From Isoetes taiwanensis (Eukaryota > Streptophyta > Lycopodiopsida > Isoetales > Isoetaceae): a stretch of 64,000 nucleotides of DNA. Positions 22,151 through 34,938 of the stretch are shown one piece after another; within the stretch, counting starts at the first letter, position 1, and the number at the start of each line of letters is the position of its first letter. The stretch spans positions 7,004,992-7,068,991 of the forward strand of contig JAJEKV010000058.1 in assembly GCA_021234155.1 (NCBI GenBank), in the 5' to 3' direction. The notes beneath the pieces were generated by a model. It did not search any database and had not been told where the DNA came from. It was given only the letters and a program-made list of their open reading frames with translations. Position numbers and translations under genes: made by a program.

Positions 22151-24080
22151 TGTCATTGGAGGTAAAGATAAAGCTTAATAGTCCAACACCAGATGCTACT
22201 ATGCATTTACATTGATAAGTACAAGGGTTGCTTTCATGCCTATATTTCAGTTGTATTTCATTTGAATGGCTTAACAATGTGCCAAGTTTTGGGCTTATTT
22301 TGAAGCTTTAAGACAAATAATTCATAGACTATATATTTGCACAGAATTCAAGTTGATGTTGTAGCAGATGACTTATTTCTTAAGACTTTAGTGAGTCAAT
22401 AATGATATTCAGATTTACTTAGGCTTTGGGAAAAGAGGCTAGTATAGACTGGCTTGCTCAGTCTAGATAGTAGGATGATAATACTGCCAAGGGATTGACC
22501 GAGACCTAGATGTTGGTCTAGCATATGCTAGTTCAGACCCGCTTTTTTTGACACCTCATTTTACTAGGGATACCTTGTGATGCCTTTCTCCCTTTTCTCC
22601 AAGTAATTTAGAAGATTAAGCACTTGTGGGGACTTTTCTTTGGATAGATGATCTGGCCTTCCTATTTAACCAGAGTGTGGTAATATTTGTGCATGTTGTA
22701 TATGTGGCATTGCCTGATGACACTTTAGTTGTTACTTTGCCCACTCCGATTTATGCAAGGAGCAGAATAAAATGTCAATGCGCATATTATTGTGGCGTAC
22801 AAGTTGCTTATATAAGGTATTTCAATTATGCATAATAATTCATCAAAGACTTTGTATAATGGCCAGGTGCCATTATACACCAACGACAAATGCCATTTTA
22901 TACCAGTTGGCTGAATACATTCCAATGCCACTTGGATAAAATCCTTAATACAAGGATATTGTTTTAATTCTTGTGTATGATGTAAGGGCAATGCCTATGA
23001 CATAAGGGCAATGCCCAATGTTAAATTAGCTGATGCAGAAGGAAGTTCCTACTACAACTACATGTTGCATTAATACAAAGGTATGTAACTTTTACCATAG
23101 CTTTTGGATCTTGCCAAAGTGCTCATTTGCTCTATACGAGGTAAACTGTAAGGTATGTTACTCTATTGCAAATGATCTTTTGATAGTGATAAAAGCCACA
23201 TGCTAGTGGGCTAAATATTGTTTGCAACAGTAAAGTATCAAAGTGGATCATATGAATAGAATAGAAGTAGATAATACACAACAGCAAACCTGATACAGTC
23301 TGGGGCTGGCCTGATCACTTCTAAACTGGCCTGGTCACTTCTAATTCAATGTGATGATCTCATATGATGTGCAACTATTTTATTGTACATGGCAGTGCGA
23401 TATATTTAATTTTGTAATGGCACTTATGATGAAAACATAGGGTGGGTTGATTTATATGATACATATTTTAGTTCAAAAGTTTATAAGCTTTTGTTTAGAA
23501 GTTGTTTCAAAAAATTTTCAGAAATGAGGTGCTAAACGTGTTGAAATTGCATGGACAAAATTTTGATGATGAATTATAAGTGAATTTATTTATGGAGAAT
23601 GAAAGTGAAAATTTTAATGGGTGAATTATAGGTGAATAAATGATGAATTCAGTCTAAAATTCACCATCGATTCTCTAAATTTTCACATTAATTCTCATTC
23701 TCCATACAGGCGACCACATCATGAATAGAAAATAAATTCTCCCGTGATGATTAGAATTAGAATTAGAATTTTTTTAGTGGTCAAGAAGTTTACGAAAAGC
23801 GTTAGGGTCAATTAAAGAGAGTTAATTAAAGAGTTATGAGAGGTGAAACGATGTGTTGCGGCATTAACAGACACACCGAGACAAGTCGAAGTGTGAGCAC
23901 AGATGATGCTGAGTACTGTAGACATACTTGATCCTTACTGCTGCAATTAAATCAGTGCAAATATATCAGAGAACATAGCATTTGCACTCATTTTGTCGTG
24001 CATTTTGTTTGCATATTTCCAATAGGATTTGAAGGGCAGAGCCTTGAAGCATATGCTATGAAGAGAGCATACTTTCTTTG
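22151..24080. other. Intergenic DNA without a supported gene
   Basis: AT-rich, with only short motif-free frames. Small internal repeats occur at 23520-23770 (variants of GATGAATT(A/C) and AAATTTTCA). I see no gene. Confidence 0.4.
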
Positions 24081-24642
24081 GTAATTTTGCAAACAACATA
24101 ACATATTGTTTTACAGAATGGAAAGAAACCTTGTCTAGCATTCATATCACATGAAGATACAAAGACTGTTTTGTGGCATTGCCAGATCTTCATGAGAATG
24201 CATCTGTTTCAAAATCTGAGCAGTCCTTGGCAATCATCCTGTACCAACCCAAGACAAATTATACTGACTTACATTTACAGAACTAGGAAAGCAACTTACA
24301 TTAAAGAAATGTATATTTTTGTGATTGTACCTGGAGTTCCATGATGTCTTGTCTAAGTACCTGGAGAACAGATTTTGTTTGGTAATTTTGCCAACATCAG
24401 ATATTGTTTTACAGAATGGAAAGAAACCTTGTCTAGCATTCATACCACATGAAGATGCAAAACACTGTTTTGTTGTATTGCCAGATCTTCATGAGAATGT
24501 ATCTGTTTCAAAATCTCAGTCCTTAGCAATCATCCCATACCAATCCCAAAACAAATTATACCGACTTACAGTTACAGAACTGGGAAAGCAACTTACATTT
24601 AAAGAAATGCATATTTCTGTGATATTACCTGGAGTTCGATGA
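24081..24642 (+). pseudogene. Duplicated coding-like segment of unknown family
   Basis: Two roughly 270-bp copies (about 24081-24345 and 24381-24642, offset about 300) are about 90% alike. The second is open from 24325 to 24642 and reads like a real protein (LVILPTSDIVLQNGKKPC, LAFIPHEDAKHCFVVLPDLH). The first copy encodes the same peptide with a stop and frameshift. I do not recognise the protein. It could be a duplicated exon of an unknown gene or a repeat with a chance open frame. Confidence 0.35.
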
Positions 24643-25008
24643 TGTTTTGTCTGGATGCGTTTCTAGTAGACCTAAATCTGAATCTGCTGCTCTGCTGAAT
24701 GTTGTTTTTTGTCTTGATGGTGCTAAAACAATAAAAAACTTGCAAGAATCTGTGCGGCTCAACACGAAGCCGCATGGGAAACAAGGGGAGGGAAAGAATT
24801 GCTGAACAAACGGCGCAGTAAGATAGTTAAGCGCAAACTGAAACAGCTGAAATTGCTAAAAAAGGGAAGAAAAGAAGGCGGCCCTACGTGAGAAGATTAA
24901 GCGGAGAGCACCTTGCCAGAATCCGCGTCTTCGATTGATCCTGCGTCTGAATGGAGGGTGTCAAAAATCCATGAACAGGTGTTTCCATTAGACAGTTCTA
25001 GGTGGAGG

Positions 25009-25115
25009 GCATAGGGTATAGGTGGAGGGCACTTTGAAGAGGATAAGGACATAGAGAGGGTATAGAGAGGGTATAGGTGGAGGGCATAGAGAGGGTATAG
25101 GTGGAGGGCAGGGGC
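25009..25115. repeat. Minisatellite of GGTGGAGGGCATAG and AGAGGGTATA
   Basis: The words GGTGGAGGGCA and GAGAGGGTATAG alternate at least seven times. It lies immediately before the GC-rich frame at 25153-25503. Confidence 0.8.
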
Positions 25116-25152
25116 GGTTTAAAGAAGGCGAGGGCAAGGAGAAGGGTCCAAA

Positions 25153-25503
25153 ATGGAGGGGTGGAGGAAGGGGCTGGTGTGCAGCTGGCTGGTAGTGGCG
25201 GTGGCATGGGCGGGGGGAAAAGGTGCGGCTGCGGCGCGGGGCTGCGACGAGGGGGCTGTGGTGGAGCTAGCGGCGCGCTGCAGCGCCGGAATGGTCCGGA
25301 TTTTGCAGCCCATGGCGAGCGGCGTCAACTCCACGTCCGACCTCTTCCCCATTTTCTACCGCATCGGTCGCCAAATGAATGCCTGTTGTAGCCTCTTGCT
25401 CGATTACCCCTTAACTAGTTGCCTTTGCAGCCCTCGCCTCCCCTCTCGCTGTGTTAACGTCCCTGATTGGGTTCGCCTCTGCGATAAGCAATGCCCCCCT
25501 TAG
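25153..25503 (+). CDS. Possible N-terminal exon of a secreted protein, unknown function
   Basis: The 116-residue frame starts with a basic residue followed by a hydrophobic stretch (LVCSWLVVAVAWA) ending in small residues, a typical signal peptide. A Cys-containing segment (GCDEGAVVELAARCSAG) and VNSTSDLFPIFYRIGRQMNAC follow. GC content is much higher than in the flanks, as in a real first exon. The last 40 residues may be intron read-through, since the frame loses character after about residue 75. No family recognised. Without the downstream exons the gene call is tentative. Confidence 0.35.
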   Translation: MEGWRKGLVCSWLVVAVAWAGGKGAAAARGCDEGAVVELAARCSAGMVRILQPMASGVNSTSDLFPIFYRIGRQMNACCSLLLDYPLTSCLCSPRLPSRCVNVPDWVRLCDKQCPP

Positions 25504-27043
25504 CGTCTTTACCATATTTGGTTTGTGCTACCACCCCATGCCCCCCTGCTGCTTCTGGGCAAAAATCGATTTGTGTTTATTCCGGCGACCATAAGACATA
25601 GCCTACTTAATACTTATTCTTAGCTTCCTTATGATGCTTGTTCTTATTTTATTGAGTTGTTCTTTGTTGCAAGTCTGATTCCAGGTGTTTTAGTAAATTT
25701 TGATAGTCGTCTTAACTTGTGTCTTGTTTTATCATAATCTTGTCTATACTTCTTCTACACTGCGTACACACTAGATACATGTTTTGTTGGACGATGTTGT
25801 TCGGTTGAAGCCATATATTAATGTTTAATCTACGCATTTTTGGGTTGTAAGTTTGTATTGAAATGTGTCTTCAACATATCACTTATATCAGGTACAAATC
25901 ATATATTTATACATACGTATATGCACATTAATAACATCCTATGTCCTATCCTATCTTTACTATATTATAATGTTTTAGTGTCGTGGATCCAGCCCTAATT
26001 TGGAGGCTGAGATCCACGAAAAAAAAATCGACGGTTTAAACAAACCAAAACCTTCTCGAGCTAGGGGAAAGTGTTTTTGAAGCTTCGACAGCTTCTTTAG
26101 CCACGAGACTAGCAGAACAAACCTAGCAGAGCTCTGGCAGGATGGCAAGCGGAACAGTTTCAAGAGCCAAATTATGCTTTCATTCTTCTATAACCGACGA
26201 CAGTAGTAGCAGGATGATAGTTTTTGTTCATCACTTCAGCTTCATCCTATAAGACTGATGATTTTGGCTGATCCGAGTAGGTAAGCCTCTACTTCTTTGC
26301 TATACCTATACCCAAGCTGGACAGGTCTGTCCTTAGGTTTGATTTCTCAATTTATTCCTTCAAAGTATGTTTATTGCTTGGTCTCGCTGCTCTGATTTAA
26401 TTCAGGTTGAAAAAACACTGTTGAAATACTGACCGTTTCTTTTTCTTTCAGCAGAACAATCTGGGAAGGATTAGCAGGAGGCAAGCCCTGCTCCTTTCTT
26501 TCCTGCCAATTCTAATGCATACAACACCATTGGCATTCAGGGTATTGCATGGGCAAAAATTAAAATTGGATGGATCGGGTGCTCAAAAGCTTCGGCAAGT
26601 CAGTATCCTGCTGATTTTCTATTTTGCTGGCAGAGGCTATGACACACGATCCCAATCAAGGAACAGGAAGGAAAGGTAATATTTGCATGGTTTTTTTATC
26701 AGATGATCTTCGCCTTTGTTTGGGATCGAAAGGAACTTTGAAGTTTTAATGTGAGCCCAAGGATGGGAACACATCATACCCACAACTCAAGACCAGATAC
26801 AAATGACACAAAGGTCTAGATCCCTATCTAATGATCTAGATAAGCCGCAACGTCAATATGCTATAGAATCAATGCTTCATGGGCATATGTCCTTCCATTC
26901 CATTTCTCCAGTAGAAAATAGGCCTTGTCCTTTATTTTGAGTGTTTTTAAGCCATATTCGTTTTTGTACCACCAAGATGGTTCTTCTAGCACCAATTATG
27001 TTGCAAAATGCATTCACCCCTTTTCAGACAGTAATTCAGTTTC
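25504..27043. other. Intergenic DNA
   Basis: AT-rich. I see no supported gene, only short frames. It could hold introns of the gene whose first exon may lie at 25153, but no exon is recognisable. Confidence 0.4.
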
Positions 27044-28725
27044 TTTTTTTTTTTTTTTTTTTTTTTGAAGGCAAGATATTTTTAGTTTTATTAATAGTAT
27101 GTAAGAAATACATTTATTCAGGCTCCATAATAGCCAAATAGCCTAACCGTGGAAGCACAAAGATTAACCCAAGTGTGAAGATAAGGGAAGGTAACCCTTA
27201 CGACAGTGTACCCCAAGAAGTGATTTGATGCTGCCCTAAAGATGATACCCCTTCAAGCTCCTCCACGAAAATGCAAGCAAGGGTAGAGTGACGGAAGCTT
27301 CATCCCTAGCGTTAACTCGACATAAAAGCTGCCTCCATCTCAGTACTACTAGGAGAATAGAAGCCCCTTTCCAATTCCTTGTACTAAGAGCACTACTCTC
27401 ACTATCTTCTTTCGATGTAAACACTCATGCCTACCCCTTAAGGGGTGGTCCACAAGCCAATCTACTCTCCTGATCACTTGCCTGGGTTCCATCTCCAATT
27501 GCTCACTATCTAGAGATGGCCTCAAGCCCCTGCAGAGCTAAAGTCCTTCAACTAGCAATCAGCTATAAGAACATGTGGTCCTCCCGTACCAATGCCTTCT
27601 AAATCACTTCCTGAACTAGGCTGCTATCAGGATAATCTCCTCTTAAAATCACACCTCCTTCCAGCTGGGATGGAAGAGGGCAACATACAAGACTTGGTCT
27701 CATTTCCAAACAACAGCTGCTACACAATTCAACCGGTCATGCCAAACCTGAGCAAAGGAACCGCAGTCACACATACCCACAACCCACTACAGCAGCACAG
27801 GAACGTTTCAGGCTAAGGCATACCAATCTTGAGAAGTCTTCTTTATACACCTTTAAGTTGCCTCCGGAAGATTTCATACATAAAAACTGCTCAAGAACCA
27901 GTATGCTACATATTCCAAGCTTTCACAACTAGCGGGCAAGCACAATTAAAATAGTACCTAAGCTGCCGGCTAAATAAAACTCAGGCACTCTTCTCACTAT
28001 GCCAACCTGTTAGCAGGATAGAATGCAATACCCCAAACTGTAACTAGTGCAGTAGCAGACTTGAGATGAAAGTCCCGTCCCATTTTCTCTGTTCTAGCCC
28101 CAACCGATCCAACTGCAAAACCCCTGAGCTTTGAAGAGAGATTAAGCCTTCCATGTTAAGAGAATGGAGAACTGCTCTCAAACGGAACTCTATTCCCCAT
28201 TTCTTAGACTGTGGCAAGGACACAAACTAGAACTCATAAGCCTCAAAGAAAAAACCAAATCAGCCTTAGTTAGTATAGAAACACGACCTTACACACCTGC
28301 AGTGAGTGCAGTGTAGAAACCGCAGTGAGTGCGGGCCAAAGTCCAGCAGAAGATCAACCTTTAAAGCTGTAAACTAAGAAATCTGGCCATACCTGGGCAA
28401 AAAGCCGAGTTCATGAACTAACAGTCTGACATTGCAGCTAGGCCTCACGAACTTCAAGAGCCGGATAATGCCTCAGACTGGTGCAAAATCCCCCAAAATC
28501 TCTGAACTGCAGTGGCCACGGTGCACAGAAGATCAAAGGCACACCAGACTTTGGAAGGCATCGCCATGACTCCAGAAAATAAATCATGCAGGTTTTCTAG
28601 CTACAAGTCTGGCCAAGAAGGCCCTTCCAGCATCCTCTCCTGTTGAGTCTTCACGAATCAGGGCCGCCGCCAACGACGGCTACCCTAGCCGCTTCCAAGC
28701 CCTAAACATCTTCGCGTAATTCAGT
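27044..28725 (-). mobile_element. Probable non-coding retroposon with poly(A), minus strand
   Basis: A run of 23 T at 27044-27066 is followed by GAAGGCAAGATATTTTTAG and TTTATT, the same arrangement as at the 3' end of the LINE at 3117 (T-run, GAGGGATAAAAACG, TTTATT). At the far end, the minus strand near 28720-28640 reads GTTTAGGGCTTGGAAGCGGC followed by GC-rich GTCGTTGGCGGCGGC, like a LINE 5' leader. No long frame lies between. Both the extent and the class are inferred. Confidence 0.4.
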
Positions 28726-31700
28726 TTCAGACTCCTCAAGTATGTTATAATTGCGTAAAGTATAGGATTTCATTGAATGGTTGAACTTTTTATGCACAGG
28801 TCAAGTCAAATCCATGGATCTCTCTATTTATGGATATGGAAGTGTGGCTTGGAAAGAAAGATTGAACGATTGGCATTTTTATGGAGGGTATGGAGAAGAT
28901 GGAGCAGAATTTCCCTTATAGGTAGTGATAACATAAGCTCCAAGTTTTTTCTAACCCCCTTTTTTGCCCTATTTAAAAGCCAGAGATCTGATGATTGTCT
29001 ACGTTTGCAGTACTGATGAATCAAGGCAACCAGTGTCAAGAAAAATGCAAATTTTTCGAGCAAAATTAATCCATATAGGCCCTTGTTATCTGATGATTGT
29101 GATATATGACATTTGATATACATTTCCCTGGATTCTCGATTAGTTCCCAAAGTGGTTTTCAATTAACCATGAGACTTCCTTGAATGGATTATCTCTAAGG
29201 TACTTATGATGTTTTAACGTGTGTTTTAGTATAGTAGAAGACAGTAACCATAATATTATTCAGATCTGACAAAGATGGAGAACCATCATAACTTGCTCAT
29301 GTTGATGTCTATGTCAGTACGTCGATCCAATCAAAGAACCTCCCATGGTGATACCACACAGTGTTCTCTCAATCCTATCAGTTGACTACCTTACGGATAA
29401 AGTGTCTTGCTATGTATCTGATGATGGTGCATTCATGGTCACATTTCAGGGGCTTTCCAAAACATCAGAATTTGCACGCAAATGGGTGCCATTTGTTAAG
29501 AAGTATAAAGTTAAGCTATGCATCTGAAATGTATTTCACTCAAAAGGTAAATTATTTTAAGGACAAAGTGCTTCCTTTATTTTTCTTAAAGATTGTCATG
29601 CAATGAAGGTAAGCCAAGAGAGCATATGTTCTTCATGACTTGAGCTTTAATGTTTTCTAACTTCTAATGTTTTGATAAAAAAAGGGAATATGAAGAATTT
29701 AAAGTAAGAGTAAATGGCTTAGTTGCCTATTAAAGTGCCAGAGGAGGGTTGGACAATGGCAAATGAGACACTATCCTGAAAAAATCAAAATGCAAATATA
29801 GAGTACTCACAAATGCAGCTTATATGTTGAATCTAGATTGCGACCATTACATTAACAACACCAAGCTCAAGGCAATGTGCTTTCTGATGTGATCTGATAG
29901 CAGGCACCCATAATTGTTATGTGTAAATTCCTCATAGGTTTGATGGTATAGATCGTACGATTGATATGCAAATCATAATACAAGGTTTTTTGATGTGAGT
30001 AACTAGCAAGACATCATGTTACAACTGCTGTGATTTTTAATCTTACCCCTTAATTTCTTTCTGTACAGATCAACATGAAGGCATGAAGGGTCTAGATGGA
30101 GTTACAGGGACCTGTATATGTGGGCACATGATGGCTTTTCAGAAGAGGGCGCTCTATGCATATGATACCACAACCAAAAACGAAGAAAACCCATCAAAGA
30201 AGACTAGCATTGGCTCATTCTCCTGTTGTCCAAGGAAGAAAAAATCATCAAAATAAAAAACTTTTGACAAATAGAAAACTAAAAATTTGAACCTGCATTT
30301 ACACAAGAGGATGTTGTAAATATCAAATTACACAACATGCCCAACAACTCAGAGGTTTCTACGGTATTATCTCATGTTTTAGCTGACAAGGAACTCTGTG
30401 GTCCTTTATCGTTTTTCAGTTTACTTGGTCTTTGTTTTGTAAGAGAATTAAAGAGATCATTCTTATGCTCATAGAGATTTTTTCCTCCTAGCTAAAGCAA
30501 CTTTATATGTGCTATAGGAATCCATGTGCCATGCTTCATATTGTTTGTTATAAAGATATTTCACTGATCTTATAAGTCCCATCTGCAGGTCCTTGAGTTT
30601 GTTCACTTTGCTTGCACTTCATAAGATATTAACAATTTGGAGCATGGACTGATGCTTAAAAATGGTTAATTTGGAGCATGGACTGCCAGCAATGGACATG
30701 ATCATTGCAGACATCCATTGCATGGGTCATCGTATGAATCATGAGCTATGCTGTCACAAACCCATGGACAGGTACAATGGCAACCCCTCAAAGTTATTTT
30801 AGCTATCTTAGCAAACTGGCAAAGTGTTCTCTATTTATTATTGGCTACTGCTAAGAAGTACATTGGTATAAATGATTTTAACTTTTGCTCTATGATCTAT
30901 AGTCTATAGTCTTTTACATTTCTCTGCAAAAGAGGGCAGCAAAAATAGAAAATGCTATGGTGGTCTGATTCTACGAATTTCCTTCTGTTCCAACTTCAGC
31001 TATTCAATTATTCATGGCTCCTTTGCAGTTAAAGTGGGGCTCTAATTAAAATTGCATGTTTATCTGATTTTCAGCAGTAACTACTTCCACTGTGGAAAGA
31101 CAATTGACCAGCATGATCCCAGGTAAAAGATCCTCTCAATTCAAATATTCTGATGCACATTTTGGCAAAGGTAATAAGTTTGCAAGGGCATTCAAATTAT
31201 CAGCTTAACCTTAGGGATTGATTCGTGAAGTATGCTATCCTTTTAGCAAATTTATTACTGCCCCGCAATTCGAAAGCTTGCAGTTTAGTGTTTTGTAACG
31301 CTTGGTTGTTGTTTTGGACAAGATTTTATTTCATGTCTTTAATATTGGTAAACTAAGGTTGCCTTTTATGTTGAAAATTTAAAAGGTCCAAAGCTCAACG
31401 AATATTTAGCCTCATAATCATATGGTGGAGCTATACATTCTAAGGTAAATGTTCAGGGTGTCCATTTTTCAGATATGAATTATTTGATTTTGATGCAACC
31501 TTTTCTATGTGCATCATTGATGGCCAATGGTCTGCAGTACAAGCTTTTTGTATTTAGGTGTAGAACTGAGCAAAAATTAAGAATATATTATGTATTTTGC
31601 AACTGGAAATAGATTCAAAATTGCTGCAAATGGACTTTCCAAAATTTGTGTTCGTGCACTATCAAGACATACATTATATAATTTAAAGCTCTGTTACAGT

Positions 31701-32945
31701 TGAAATGCCTTCCATCTTTATTTCATCTTGTAGTGTTACATTATTCTAGCTTCTTATTATCTATTTGGACCACATTCATATGCTAAAATAGCTTTCATAT
31801 TGCGAAATCACATTGCAGAAGTGTAGTTATGTAGAATGCTCATGTTTTGGAAATGAGGCTTCAAATGCTAGCCCATGTTTGATCCAAAGTTCTTAACTAT
31901 GCTGGGCTATCACAACAATTTTAGACTTTTGTGCAGGAGATGTTCAATGAATGCATGATAATCAAATGAAAGAATTCCAAATCTATAAAGAATGAACAAT
32001 TGTTGAAGTAAATACTAAATAGAATGAAACTACAAATTTCCCTTATAATTTCCTCACGCTTCTAGGCTGTGATATAAATTGCTTCTTTGGTGTTATTGTT
32101 CCAAATTAACACAAACAACTGATAGGTGTTTAACATTGCTTGCCTATTATTCCCTAGACGTTTCTTGTCTATTAGAAAGTTTCACGTAACATAAGGAGAA
32201 TAACACGAGGATAATGGAAAAATGACTTGAGATAAAAATTCATAATTAGTGGTCAATATATGTGATTAATTCCTCTGGCTTGAACATTGATAACTACCGC
32301 CCTTCATTAGTGCTTAAAGGCATTGACATATGTCCCTACATAAATTAAGAGTCAATGTTGGCACACAAATACGTACACCCCATTTAGAGACTTAAGGGTC
32401 AATATTGGCACACAATCTGCGTATACCGCATCTAGAGACTAACATTTTTATTGTCTTGAACACATACAATTGCTATCCTCTAGACTAACATTCTTACTGT
32501 CTTGAACACATGCAACTGAATACCCTACATCATCATGCCGTATCTTGGAATGACTGAATTTGAAAAAAGGAACCATCCATTTTGCACATTTTGTTTTGCC
32601 AATGCTCAACAACAATAAATAATTTTTATATTATAAAGTTGTACGGTCCAACCAAAGTGTGTTCACCAAAGTGATCCAACGATCAACATTTGAGGCCGCT
32701 ATCCGACGGCCAATATTTCATGCTGTCCAAAAGATTCATAGTTTTAGGTGTGTGCGTGTAGATGATAGTTCCGTCCTCTACAGGCCCAACAATGCTGGAC
32801 ATTATTATGATTGCACGCTTTTCTCATCGCGGCCAAAACATTTATAGGCTCCCAACTTATGCCCAACGCTCCCAACTTATGCCCAGCAACGCTGGGCACC
32901 TTTACTAGTGCATATAGATGATCTCTTGTATCCTTTGTTAATACA
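28726..32945. other. Intergenic DNA, no supported gene
   Basis: This 4.2 kb stretch is AT-rich with no frame above about 110 codons. A plus-strand frame at 29345-29527 ([18 protein letters not shown]) has coding-like composition but no known motif. The neighbouring 30.06-30.25 kb segment with a possible acceptor might be another exon of an unknown gene. I cannot support a call. Near 32322-32460, GACATATGTCC and two variants of AAGAGTCAATGTTGGCACAC / AGGGTCAATATTGGCACAC form short repeats. Confidence 0.4.
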
Positions 32946-33069
32946 TCAAAATATTACTACAAACTTGGCACAATCAATTCATGTTGCGGAAGGGTATTCT
33001 CTACATTAAAATATTACTACAAACTTGGCACAATCAATTCATGTTGCGGAAGAGTATTCTCGCAATGGT
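32946..33069. repeat. 62-bp tandem duplication
   Basis: AAAATATTACTACAAACTTG, continuing through CATGTTGCGGAAG(G/A)GTATTCTC, occurs twice in succession, nearly identical. Confidence 0.9.
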
Positions 33070-33157
33070 TGGAACTATCATTCTTGTATTGTATTGTATT
33101 TAGAATCGTATGTTTGGGGTGGTTTAAGCTGCTTACGTGGTTTAAATGTTATTTTTT

Positions 33158-33292
33158 TATACTCGGGTCTTTTCTGTGGTTTTCGTTGCAATGGGCCCAG
33201 AAGGAAAGGGGACTCTATTTTTTTTATATTCTTGGGTTTTTTTTGTGGTTTTCGTTGCAATGGTCCCAGAAGGAAAGGGGACTCTACGATTT
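33158..33292. repeat. About 66-bp tandem duplication
   Basis: Two copies of a unit containing TGTGGTTTTCGTTGCAATGG and CCCAGAAGGAAAGGGGACTC. It creates an apparent repeated protein in an open frame (33025-33378) that I do not regard as a gene. Confidence 0.85.
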
Positions 33293-33649
33293 TTAGAAAG
33301 CTGGGGAGAACAGACTTGATCGTGCAGATATATTCTCATTTCAAAACAACCGCTCTTCATCTTGTCTTGCAACAGTGAGGCACAGAAGCCTCTTGAGGCC
33401 AAGCAAGTCTGATCCCTTCAGCCCTGCATAAGGGAAAAGCTTAGCGGAAAAAGCCATACAACAATTTCCGGCTCATTTTCCTGTCGGTTTGTGGATCTGG
33501 TAGCATGGGTACAATCGAGGGTTTATACTTGGCCGGAATCCTTTGTAGATGCTGCTGCTAGGAAAACAATTTTGTTCTTTCCTTTGCTACCAAGAACATT
33601 CTTGGCTTCCTTTTTCTCTTCATGTTGGCTTCAATTTTCTTTTGTCTTT

Positions 33650-34095
33650 CACTACAAGGGATAGTCGTCCTTCAACGACGTCGACACGTCGACGAACGAG
33701 GGTCGTCGTCGAAAAACGACGACATCGTCGTTCAACGACGACAACGTCGTTTCGACGTCGTTCAACGACGTTTATCAGGGCTGACGTGTCGGATTTGCCT
33801 GCGTGGCATGGTACTGCTGCAAAGCTGGCAGGCCTGCGTGTTGGAACACGTCAGCTGGACGTCGTTCAACGACGTCTCCGTGAAGGCTGACGCCGCTACC
33901 GGCGTCTGGCGTGGAAATGGGTTGCCAAGCTAGCTGGCGTACCGCGTGTCAAGGCAGCGCCCGCCGCAAAGCCGTCGTTGAACGACGTCGGCGAAAGCGG
34001 CGTTTCATGTTGGCCTCCGTGGCATGGTGCTGGTGCCAAGCTGGCCTGCCTGCGTGCCAGGACACGTCAGCCATGACGTCGTTAAACGACGTCAC
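33650..34095. repeat. Left subterminal palindromic repeats of the CACTA element
   Basis: Copies of GTCGTTNAACGAC in both orientations occur at about 33665-33775, 33857-33877, 33973-33993 and 34077-34097, within a GC-rich region unlike the AT-rich flank. In En/Spm, subterminal repeats are the binding sites of the TNPA protein; that role here is by analogy. Confidence 0.85.
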
Positions 34096-34119
34096 ACAGA
34101 AGTTTTTGCCAAATAAAAA

Positions 34120-34143
34120 CCCTAACCCTAACCCTAACCCTAA
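34120..34143. repeat. Short interstitial telomere-like repeat (CCCTAA)4
   Basis: Four CCCTAA units end in CCCTAAATCC. The unit is the 6-bp vertebrate/Asparagales-type telomere word rather than the common plant 7-bp CCCTAAA. It lies inside the transposon's left end, directly before its first ORF. Confidence 0.75.
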
Positions 34144-34218
34144 ATCCACCTTATAAGTGGATCCATCAGTAGCTGCTGTTATTCTTATCTTTTGAGTGTT
34201 CTTCCCTATCTTGCTATA

Positions 34219-34526
34219 ATGGTCCGGCAGTTGAAGACCACCTTCGCGCGATATGTTCCTTCTAGCAGTAATCCTCCTCCTCCAAGGGAAGACAACTCCA
34301 AAGAACCCCCCGCTTCTCATTTGAGAACCCTCCCTTCACCATCGTGGCAAAGATGAGTGAAAAGGAGCTTCTGATTGCACTAACATCTGGCGTTCCATGC
34401 GGGGAACGACTGGTAGAATGGCTCACCGAGCCAAACAAAGAGAAAACGACATTAATGGTGCAGATAATGATGCAAATGGTTGCATCAAAGCATCACGCCC
34501 TCGGGATGGACATAAGTAATGTATAA
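34219..34526 (+). pseudogene. Small 5' ORF of the CACTA element, unknown function, one frameshift
   Basis: ATG at 34219 opens a basic and then Pro-rich N-terminus (MVRQLKTTFARYVPSSNPPP). The frame is lost near 34318 and continues one base off as FENPPFTIVAKMSEKELLIA to a stop at 34526. The second part looks helical (KELLIALTSGVPCGERLVEW). The joined product would be about 100 residues. I do not recognise it. It sits between two clusters of the palindromic repeat, so it may have its own promoter. Confidence 0.45.
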
Positions 34527-34677
34527 GCTTTTTGTATGAATGGAAACAATAAGTTTTTAACTATTTGTGTTGTCGTTGTATAAGCTTATTTTATGAATGG
34601 GAACAATCGCTTTTTTTTTATTTATTTGTGTTATTTGTATTGTATGTTGTTTCGTTATGTTAAACAATCACGGTTGG

Positions 34678-34850
34678 TCGTTTAACGACGTTATGATCAT
34701 TTGACGCCGTTAAACGGCGTTATGATCATCGGCGTGGCATATGAGGGGCATCGCTGGCGTGGCATGCCGACGCGGGGCATGCCTAGGTGTCGGCGACGCC
34801 GTTAAATGACATCGTTAAACGTCGATAAGACGCCGTTAAACGACGCAATA
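34678..34850. promoter_or_regulatory. Internal palindrome cluster upstream of the transposase gene
   Basis: Copies include GTCGTTTAACGACGTT (34678), GACGCCGTTAAACGGCGTT (34703) and GCCGTTAAACGACGC (about 34830), interleaved with GCGTGGCAT repeats. The leader of the TNP2 gene follows, with a splice donor (CATAAG/GTAAGA) near 34939. By analogy with En/Spm this could be the promoter and TNPA-type binding region. Confidence 0.6.
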
Positions 34851-34938
34851 TGGCGGAACCCGCCGCCGGGTTATTTACCATTTCTTTGTTATTTTCACTC
34901 GTTTGTTTCGGATTTTTTTGCGCTCGTGGGTCTTCATA

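Noticed and set aside
29345-29606. Possible short gene on the plus strand
   Set aside because: Only 60-80 codons, no motif, no supported partner exons; left as unresolved intergenic DNA.
33025-33378. 117-codon frame with a repeated Cys-Gly-Phe-Arg segment
   Set aside because: It is produced by the tandem DNA duplication at 33158-33292; both strands are open there.
33549-33933. Overlapping Arg/Val-rich frames in the left end of the CACTA element
   Set aside because: They are translations of the CGTCGTT palindromic repeats and lack protein character.
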